Below, in pieces: positions 56,237 through 64,000 of a DNA stretch of 64,000 bases. The stretch spans positions 131,970,590 to 132,034,589 of the forward strand of contig NC_045437.1 in the NCBI RefSeq assembly GCF_002776525.5. Direction: 5' to 3'. This DNA comes from Piliocolobus tephrosceles (taxonomy: Eukaryota > Chordata > Mammalia > Primates > Cercopithecidae). The notes beneath the pieces are model-generated. The model was not told where the DNA came from. It made no database searches and was given only the letters and a program-made list of their open reading frames with translations. How positions within the stretch are numbered: the first letter of the stretch is position 1; each line of letters opens with the position of its first letter. The translations under genes were made by a program, and so were the position numbers.

Positions 56237-57262
56237 ATGCCTAGACACCAAAGAATATCTACTAACATCAACATCATTCAGGAAAACATAACTTCACCAA
56301 ATGAACTAAATAAGCCACCAGGAACCAATCCTGGAGAAACAGAGATATGTGACCTTTCAGACAGAGAATTCAAAGTAGCTGTGTTAATTTCAGATAACAC
56401 AGAGAAGAAATTCAGAATTCTATCTGGTAAATTTAACAAAGAGATTCAAATAATTAAAACGAATCAAGCAGGAATTCTAGAGCTGAAAAATGCAGTTGGT
56501 ATACTGCAGAATGCATCAGAGCTCTTTAATAGCAGAATGGATCAAGCAGAAGAAAGAATTAGTGAGCTTGAAGACAGTCTATTTGAAAATACACAGTAAG
56601 AGGAGACAAAAGAAAAAGGAGTTTTGGAAAAAGAAACATGCCTATAGGATCTAGAAAAATAGCTAAAAAGGGCAAATCAAAGACTCACTGGCCTTAAAGC
56701 AGGGGTAGAGAAAGAAGTAAGGATGGAAAGTTCATCCAAAGGGAAAATAACAAGGAATTTCCCAAATTTAGAAAAAAGATATCAAAATTCAAGAACAAGA
56801 AGGTTATAGAACACCAACCAGATTTAACCTAAAGAAGACTACCTCAATGCATTTAATAATCAAATTTTCAAAGGTCAAGGATAAAGAAAGGATCCTAAAA
56901 ACAGCAAGAGAAAGAAACAAATAACATACAGTGAAGCTCCAAAATGTTCTACTTGGAAGTCTACTTGGTGTCTGCAACAGACTTTTCAGTGGAAACTTTA
57001 CAAATCAGGAGAGTGGCATGACATATTTAAAGTGCTGAAGGAAAAAAAAAAAAAAACCTTTTACCCTAGAATAGTATATCTGGTGAAAATATCCTTCAAA
57101 CATGAAGAAGAAATAATGACATTCCCAGACAAACAAAAGCCGAGGGATTTCACCAGACCTGTCCTACAAGAAATGCTAAAGGGAGCACTTCGTTCAAAGA
57201 CCTGTCCTACAAGAAATGCTAAAGGGAGCACTTCGTTCAGAAAGAAAGAGATGTTAATGAGC
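56237..57262 (+). pseudogene. L1-A ORF1 remnant (RNA-binding chaperone protein)
   Basis: ORF1p is the L1 RNA-binding protein of the retrotransposition complex. An open stretch of 120 codons (56237-56599) ends in the heptad-like text NSRMDQAEERISELEDSLFE, the end of the coiled coil. After a TAA the RRM and C-terminal domains continue in changing frames; 57032-57241 still reads like the C-terminal domain (FYPRIVYLVKISFKHEEE, FPDKQKPRDF). Broken by several stops and by the 43-bp duplication, which shifts the frame. Confidence 0.85.
57156..57241 (+). repeat. 43-bp tandem duplication in L1-A ORF1
   Basis: 'gacctgtcctacaagaaatg' ... 'agcacttcgttca' occurs at 57156 and again at 57199. The first 41 bases are identical in both copies. 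L1 consensus has one copy. Because 43 is not a multiple of three, it shifts the frame. Confidence 0.93.
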
Positions 57263-57587
57263 AAAAAGTAATGGCCTGAAGGTACCAAAGTCACTGGTAA
57301 TAGTAAGTACACAGAAAAACACAGAACATCAAAACACTAACTGTGATGTCTAAACTACTCTTATCCTAAGTAGAAAGACTAAATGATGAATCATTCAAAA
57401 ATAGCTACAACTTTTGTAGATAAAAGACAGTACAATAAGATATAAATAGAAACAACAGAAAGTTAAAAAGGAGGGGCACGAAGTTAAGGCATAGACTTTC
57501 ATTATTGTAGTTTTCTTTTTGCTTGTTTGTTTATGCAAACAGTGTTAAGTTATCAGATTACATAATGGGTTATAAAATAGTATTTGT

Positions 57588-57868
57588 TGCTGGGTGTGGT
57601 GGCTCATGCCTGTAATCCTAGCACTTTGGGAGGCTGAGGCAGGAAGATCATGAGGTCAGGAGATTGAGACCATCCTGGCTAATAGGGTGAAACCCCATCT
57701 CTACTAAAAATACAAAAAATTAGCCAGGCATGGTGGCGCATGCCTACTTGGGAGGCTGAGGCAGGAGAATTACTTGAACCTGGAAGGTGGAGGTTGTGGT
57801 GAACCAAGATTGCACCACTGCACTCCAGCCTGGGTGACAGAGTAAGATTCTGTCTAAAAAAAAAAAAA
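57588..57868 (+). mobile_element. AluS (AluSc-like) SINE inserted in L1-A
   Basis: A perfect 14-bp target duplication AAAATAGTATTTGT lies at 57574-57587 and 57869-57882. The right arm lacks about 13 bases ('gtaatcccagct'). 'gatcatgaggtcaggagatt' with 'gaacctggaaggtggaggtt' suggests AluSc. Confidence 0.95.
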
Positions 57869-58059
57869 AAAATAGTATTTGTAAGCCTCATGGTAACCTT
57901 AAACCAAAAAACATACAAAAAAGACACAAAAACATAAGAAGCAAGAAACTAAATTCTATCACCAGATAAATTATCTTCAATAAAGGAAGATAGGAAAGAA
58001 AGAAAAGAGGAAGAGAAGACCACAATACAACCAGAAAATAAATTTTAAAATAGCAGGAC

Positions 58060-59905
58060 TAAGTCCTTACTTCTCGATAAAAATATTGAATGTAAATGGA
58101 CTAAATGCTCCAATCAGAAGACATAGAGTGGCTGAATGGATGTAAAAACAAGACCCATTGATCTGAGCCAACAGGAAACACACTTCACCTATAAAGACAT
58201 ATTAGACTGAAAAAAAAAGTGATGGAAAAAGATATTCCATGCCAGTGGAAACCAAAAAAGAGTAGAAACAGCTATACTTATATCAGAAAGAAGAGATTTC
58301 AAGACAAAAACTATCAGAAGAGATAAAGAAGGTCACTATATAATGACAAAGAAATTAATTCAGCCAGAGGATATAGAGCACCCAGATATATTAAGCAAAT
58401 ATTATTAGAGCTAAAGACAGAGAAAGGCACCACTATGATAATAACTGGAAACTTCAAAACCCTACTTTCAGCATTGGACATATCTTCCAGACAGAAAATA
58501 AAGAAACATTGGACATAATCTGCATTATAGAACAAATTGATCTAATATGTACTTATAGAACAGCTCATCCAACACTGCAGAATACGTATTTTTTTTATTA
58601 GCACATGGATCAGTCTCAAGTATAGATCATATGTTAGGATACAAAACAAATCTTAAAACATTCAAAAAATCTGAAATAATTTCAAGCATCTTCTCTGACC
58701 ACAATAGAATAAAACTAGAAATTAATAATGAGGAATTTTGGAAACTATACAAATACATGGAAATTAAACAATATGCTCTTGAATGACCAGTGGGTTAATG
58801 AAGAAATGAAGAAAGAAATTGAAAAAATTATTGAAACAAATGATAATGGAAACAAAACATATCAAAACCTGTGAGATACAGCAAAAGTAGTATTAAGAGG
58901 GAAATTTATAGCTGTAAGTGCCCACATCAAAAAAGAGAAAAAACTTCAAATAAACAATCTAACAATGCATCTTAAAGAACTAGAAAAGCAAGAGCAAAAC
59001 AAATCCAAAAGTAGTAGAAGAAAAGAAATCAATGAAATTGAAATGAAGAAAACAATACAAAAGATCAATGAAACAGAAGGTTTTTTTTTTTTGAAAGTTA
59101 AACAAAATTGACTAACCTTTAGTGTGACTGAGAAAAAAGGAGAGAACATCCAAATAAACACAACTAGAAATGAAAAAGGGGCCATTACGACTGACACTGC
59201 AGAAATCCAAGGATCATTAGTGGCTACTATGCACAACAACATGCCAATAAATTGGAAAAGCTATAAGAAATGAACAAATTTCTAGACAATATAACCTACC
59301 AAGATTGAACCAGGAAGAAGTCCAAAACCTGAACAGATCAATAACAAGTAATATAATCAAAGCTGTAATAAGTTTCCCAGTAAAGAAAAGCCCAGGACCT
59401 GATGGCTTCACTGCCAAATTCTACCAAATATTTAAAGATAAACTAATTCCAATTTTACTCAAACTGTTTCAAAAAATAGAGGAGGAGAAAATTCTTCCAA
59501 ACTCATTCTACAAGGATAGTAATACCCCGATACCGAAACCAAAGACACATGAAGAAAATAAAACTACAGGCTACAATATTCTATATTACATATACTATAC
59601 TACAATATTCATCTCTGATGAATAGTGATGCAAAAATTCTCAACAAAATACTAGTAAACTGAGTTCAGCAATACATTGGAAACATCATTCATCATGATCA
59701 ACTGGGGTTTATCCCTGGGATGCAAGGATGGCTCAACATGAGCAAATTAATCAATGTGCTACATTATATCAACAGAATGAAGGATAAAAACCATATGGTC
59801 ATTTTCATTGATGCTGAAAAACTATTTGATAAAATTCAACATTCCTTCATGATAAAAACCCTCAAAAAAACTGAGTATAGAAAGAACAGACCTCAACATC
59901 ACAAA
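58060..59905 (+). pseudogene. L1-A ORF2 remnant (endonuclease and start of RT)
   Basis: ORF2p supplies L1 endonuclease and reverse transcriptase. The endonuclease starts near 58080 ('attgaatgtaaatggactaa', N-V-N-G-L-N) but is cut by many stops. From 59305 a 106-codon frame reads NQEEVQNLNRSITSN and KKSPGPDGFTAKFYQ, the N-terminal finger region of the RT domain. 59720-59890 gives QGWLNMSKLINVLHYINRMK and FIDAEKLFDKIQ. The element ends before the catalytic FADD box, so that part lies elsewhere or is lost. Confidence 0.85.
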
Positions 59906-60260
59906 AAGATCATCATGCAGGCATGTAGTCATCAGGTTATTTCAAGGCAAGACAAAGGAAAGAATCTTAAGAGCTGTGAGGCAAAAGTATCATGTAAACT
60001 ATAAAGGAAAACCTATCAGATTAACAGCAGATTTCTCAGGAGAAACCTTACAAGGTAGAAGGGATTGTGTCCTATTTTTACCCTCCTTAAACAAAACAAT
60101 TATCAGCCAGGAATTTTGTATCCAGCAAAACTAAGCTTCATAAATAAAGGAAAGATACAGTCTTTTCCAGACAAACAAATGCTGAGAGAATTCACCATTA
60201 CCAAGCCAGCACTGTAAGAACTGCTCAAAAGAGCTCTAAATCTTGAAACAAATCCTCAAA
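59906..60260 (+). pseudogene. L1-B ORF1 C-terminal remnant
   Basis: Decayed text of the ORF1p C-terminal domain: ILYPAKLSFINKGKIQSFP and DKQMLREFTITKPAL, then the conserved tail NLETNP. Stops interrupt it (for example after VSCKL at about 60003). It is the same domain as the end of L1-A ORF1, so the two elements repeat this region 3 kb apart. Confidence 0.8.
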
Positions 60261-60379
60261 ATACACCAAAATAGAACATCCTTAGGCATAAATTTCACAG
60301 GATTGACATAACAATAACACAATGAAAAAGGCACAAAGTATTCAGGCAACAAATAGTACGATGAATAGAATAGTACCTC

Positions 60380-63300
60380 CCATCTTGATACTGACATTGA
60401 ATGTAAGTGGCCTAAATGCTCCACTCAAAAGATACAGAATAGCAGAATGGATAAGAGTTCACCAATCAAGTTTCTGCTGTCGTCAGGAGACTCACCTAAC
60501 ACATGAGGACTCACATAAAGTTAAGGTAAAGGGGTGGAAAAATATATTCCATGCAAATGGACACCAAAAGCAAGTGGGAGTAGCTATTCTTATATCAGAC
60601 AGAACAAAACAACAGCATTTAAAAGACAAAAAGGGACATTACATAATGATGAAAGGACTAGTCCAACAGGAAAATATCACAATCCTAAATATATATGCAC
60701 CTAACACTGGAGCTTCAGAATTTATAAAATAACTACTACTAGACCTAACAGCTCTAGACAGGTCATCAAGACAGAAAGTCAACAGAGAAACAATGGACTT
60801 AAACTATATCCTACAACAAATTACTTAACAGATATTTACAGAACATTCTATACAATAACTGCAGAATATACATTCTATTCATCAGCATATGGAACATTTT
60901 CCAAGACAGACAATATGATCGGCCACAAAACAAGTCTCAGCACATTTAAGACAATTGAACTTACATCAAGTACTCTCTCAGACCGTAGTGGAATAAGATG
61001 AAATCAACTCTAGAAGGAATCCTCAAAACCATTTAAATACATGGAAATTAAATAACCTGCCCCTGAATGATTATTGGGTCAAAAATGAAATCAAGATGGA
61101 AATTTTAAAAATTATTTGAATTGGATGATAATAGTGATACAACCTATCAAAACATCTAGGATACAGCAAAAGTGATGCTAAGAGGAAAGTTCATAGTACT
61201 AAATGTCCACATCAAGAAGTCTGAAAGAGCATAAATAGACAATCTAAGGTCACACCTCATGGAACTGGAGAAACAAGAACAATCCAAACACAAACCCAGC
61301 AGAAAAAAGAACGAAGATCAGAGCAGAACTAAATGAAATGGAAACAACAACAACAAAAAAATTACAAAAGATAATGAAACAAAAAGCTGGTTCTTTGTAA
61401 AGATAAATAAAACTGATAGACCTTTAGCAAGATTAACTAAGAAAAGAAGAGAGAAGATCCAAATAAGCTCAATTAGAAACAAAATGAGAGATACCACAAC
61501 AATACAAAAGATTATTCAAGGTTACTATGAACACTTCCATGTGCATAAACTAAAAAAACCTAGAGGAGATGGATAAATTCCTGGAAATATACAACTCTCT
61601 TAGATTAAACCAGGAAGATATAGAATCTCTAAACAGACCAATAAGATGCAGCAAGATTGAAATAATAATTTAAACATTGCCAACAAAAAAAAGTCCAGGA
61701 CCAGACAGACTCACAGCTGAATTCTACCACACATTCAAAGAGGAATTGTTACCAATACTCTTGACACTATTCCGAAGGACAGAGAAAGAGGGAATCCTCC
61801 CTAAATCATTCTGTAAAGCCAGTATCACCCTAATACCAAAACCAGGGAAAGACATAAAAAAAAAAAAAAAAAACTACAGACCAATATTCCTAATGAACAT
61901 AGATGCAAAAATCCTAAGGAAAATACTAGTGAACCTAATCCAACAGCATATCAAAAAGATAATCTACCATGATCAAGTGGGTTTCACACTAGAGATGCAA
62001 GGATGGTTTAACATCAATAAATGGTTTAAGTTAATAAATGTGATACAACACATAAACAGGATTGAAAACAAAAATCACATGATCATCTCAATAGATGCAG
62101 AAAAAGTATTTGACAAAATTCAGCATCCTTTATGATTAAAACTCAGCAAAATCGGCATAGAAGGGACATACCTTAAGGTAATAAAAGCCATTTACAACAA
62201 ACCCACAGCCAACATTATACTGAATGGGGAAAAGTTGAAAGCATTTCCCCTGGGAACTGGAACAAGACAAGGATGCCCACTTTCACCACTTCTATTCAAC
62301 ATGGTACTGGAAGTCCTAGCCAGGGCAATCAGACAAAAGAAAGAAATAAAGAGCATCCAAATTGGTAAAAAGGAAGTCAAACTGTCACAGTTTGCTGACA
62401 ATATGATCATATATCTAGAAAACCCTAAAGACTCATCCAAAAAGCTCCTAGAACTGGTAAATGAATTCAGCAAAGTTTCAGGATACGAAATTAATGTACA
62501 CAAATCAGTAGCTCTGCTACACACCAACAGTGACCAAGCTGAGAATCCAATCAAGAACTCAACCCCTTTCACAATAGCTGCAAAAAAAAAAAAAAATAAA
62601 ATTCTTAGTATATCTAACCAAGGATGTGAAAGACCTGTACAAGGAAAAAACTACAAAACACTGCTGAAAGAAATCATAAATGACACAAACAAATGGAAAC
62701 ACATCCTATATTCATGGATGAGTAGAATCAATATTGTGAAAATGATCATACTGCCAAAAGCAATCTATAAATTCAATGCAATTCCCATGAAAATACCATC
62801 GTTCTTCACAGAACAAGAAAAAACAGTCCTAAAATTCATGTGGAACCAAAAAAGAGCCTGCATAGCCAAAGCAAGACTAAACAAAAAAGACAAATCTGGA
62901 GGCATCACATTACCCAACTTCAAACTATATTATTAGGCCATAGTTACCAAAACAAAATGGTACTGTTATAAAAATAGGCACATAGACCAATGGAACAGAA
63001 TAGAAAACCCAGAAATAAAGCCAAATTCTCACGGCCAACTGATCTTTGACAAAGCAAATAAAACATAAATTGGGAAAAGGACACCCTGTTCAACAAATGG
63101 TGCTGGGATAATTGGTAAGCAAAATGTAGAAGAATGAAACTAGATCCTCATCTCCCCCTTATACACAAAAGCAACTCAAGATAGATCAAAGACTTAAATC
63201 TAAGACCTGAAACCATAAAGATTCTTGAAGATAACATCTGAAAAACCCTTCTAGACTCTGGCTTAGGCAAAGACTTCATGACCAAGAACCTGAAAGCAAA

Positions 63301-63930
63301 TGCAACAAAAACAAAGATAAATAGATGGGACTTAATTAAACTAAAAAGCTTCTTCACAGCAAAAGAAATAATCAGCACAGTTAACAGACAACCCACAGAG
63401 CGGGAGAAAATGTTCACAATCCATACATCTGACAAAGGACTAATATCCAGAATCTACAAAGAACTCAAACAAATCAGCAAGGAAAAAACCCAAAGAATCC
63501 CATCAAAAAGTGGGCTATGGACATGAATAGATAATTCTCAGTAGAAGATAAACAAATAGCCAAGAAGCATATGGAAAAATGCTCAACATCCCTAGTTATC
63601 AGGGAAATGCAAATCAGAATCACAATGTTATATCATCTCACTTCTGCAAGAATGGCCATAATAAAACAAAATCAAAACATAATAGATGTTGGCATGGATG
63701 CAGTGAAAAGGAAAAAGTTTTACACTATTGTTGGGAATGTAAACTAGTACAATCACTATGGAAAACAGTGTTGAGAGTCTTTAAAAAACTAAAAGTGGAT
63801 CTACTGTTTGATTCAGCAATCCCACTACTAGATATCTACCCAGAGGAAAAGAAGTCATTATACAAAAAAGATACTTGCACACACATGTTTATAGCAGCAC
63901 AATTTGCAATTGCAAAAGCATGGAACTAGC
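60380..63930 (+). pseudogene. L1-B ORF2 remnant (endonuclease, RT, C-terminal domain)
   Basis: Endonuclease: the frame at 60322-60732 gives LTLNVSGLNAPLKR, QETHLTHEDSHK (catalytic Glu) and ILNIYAPNTG. RT: 61677-62135 has KKSPGPDRLTAEFYH and IDAEKVFDKIQ; 62235-62936 has GTRQGCPLSPLLFN and the catalytic box, which reads FADN at 62391-62402 instead of FADD. C-terminal cysteine-rich domain: 63579-63929, CWHGCSEKEKVLHYCWECK. An A18 expansion at about 61857 and stops between blocks break the frame. Not functional. Confidence 0.9.
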
Positions 63931-63966
63931 CCGAATGTCAATCAATGAGTGAATAAATAAAATGTG

Positions 63967-64000
63967 GTAGAGACAGAGGGCAAGATGGCCAAATAGGAAC
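63967..64000 (+). mobile_element. L1-C: 5' end of a third L1, cut by window edge
   Basis: 'agggcaagatggccaaatag' followed by gaac is the canonical start of an L1P 5' UTR. It directly follows a mid-ORF2 break in L1-B, so it likely inserted there. It is too short here for a subfamily call. Confidence 0.8.

Larger units (their letters stand above)
54311..59905 (+). mobile_element. L1-A: old L1 (L1PB/L1MA-type), 5' UTR to mid ORF2
   Basis: Starts with 'ggcaagatagaagaataaat', the L1 5' end, and continues through a 1.9-kb 5' UTR, ORF1 and ORF2 into the reverse-transcriptase region, where it stops near 59905 and the second L1 begins. An AluS sits at 57588-57868 and a 43-bp tandem duplication at 57156-57241. 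LINE-1 moves by target-primed reverse transcription. This copy is dead: stops and frameshifts throughout. Confidence 0.92.
59906..63966 (+). mobile_element. L1-B: younger L1P, ORF1 tail to ORF2 C-terminus
   Basis: Begins inside the C-terminal domain of ORF1 ('gatcatcatgcaggcatgta' and on), so it is 5'-truncated. It has an inter-ORF spacer (about 60230-60390), almost all of ORF2, and stops abruptly in the ORF2 3' end at 'aaaatgtggta', where a third L1 starts. No 3' UTR or tail is in the window. Frames are broken but longer than in L1-A, fitting a younger age. Confidence 0.92.

Noticed and set aside
1..64000. CRISPR arrays, operons, bacterial promoters, ribosome binding sites
   Set aside because: The repeat content shows a primate nuclear genome; no regular spacer-repeat array exists.
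1..64000. tRNA, 5S, U6, Y RNA or 7SK genes
   Set aside because: No matching text was seen on either strand by eye. MIRs contain tRNA-derived A and B boxes but are SINEs. A covariance-model search was not possible here.

Overview
This 64 kb window is nuclear DNA of a catarrhine primate, most likely an Old World monkey (macaque, baboon or guenon group). It is AT-rich and packed with primate and mammalian interspersed repeats (Alu, L1, L2, MIR, MER5/MER20, Tigger, LTR12, MST). The lineage call rests mainly on the minus-strand Alu at about 18527-18829, which carries four markers I know from the cercopithecid AluYRa group, in sense orientation: CTCAAGCCTG, CCGAGACGGG, CTAGCCGGGCGAGG and GAGATCCGGCC. 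I see no host protein-coding exon, tRNA, rRNA or other functional RNA gene. Every long reading frame I checked is inside a repeat, starts at a non-ATG codon or has no recognisable protein. The window is intergenic or lies inside a large intron; the sequence alone does not decide which.

Layout. Positions 1-9.3 kb: mostly unique DNA with an old L1, scattered MIRs and an AluY inserted into a MIR. 9.3-11.5 kb: an L2 split by a complete solo LTR12 (ERV9-type LTR) with a perfect 4-bp target duplication, and split again by a MIR. 11.5-15.5 kb: a local 36-bp duplication with a hairpin, then large L2 pieces including a reverse-transcriptase fragment. 15.5-25 kb: MER5A, AluYRa, AluJ, MER20, a 94-bp L1 tail with its target duplication, and an A47 tract. 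25-30 kb: a 5'-inverted (twin-primed) L1 carrying an Alu at its inversion point and a short segment copied from its own 3' flank, then two more Alus. 30-36 kb: mostly unique, with a striking 135-bp imperfect inverted repeat around a 198-bp loop (31557-32027). 36-47 kb: a Tigger-type transposon next to an L1 tail, MIR/L2/MER fragments, an Alu, and an MST solo LTR inside an old L1. 47-54 kb: mostly unique, homeodomain-site-rich DNA with MIRs and an L1PA tail.

54.3-64 kb is an L1 pile-up. A nearly complete 5' half of an old L1 (5' UTR, ORF1, start of ORF2; 54311-59905) is joined to a second, younger L1 (59906-63966: ORF1 tail and most of ORF2), and this is cut by the 5' end of a third L1 that runs off the window. 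All their reading frames are broken.

Nothing here acts as an operon or pathway. The regulatory potential lies in the LTR12 promoter (seven CCAAT boxes, TATA-like box, poly(A) signal) and possibly in unique AT-rich segments that look like candidate non-coding elements. That last point is inference, because conservation cannot be seen in one sequence. Repeat family names come from recalled consensus sequences, not from a database search.
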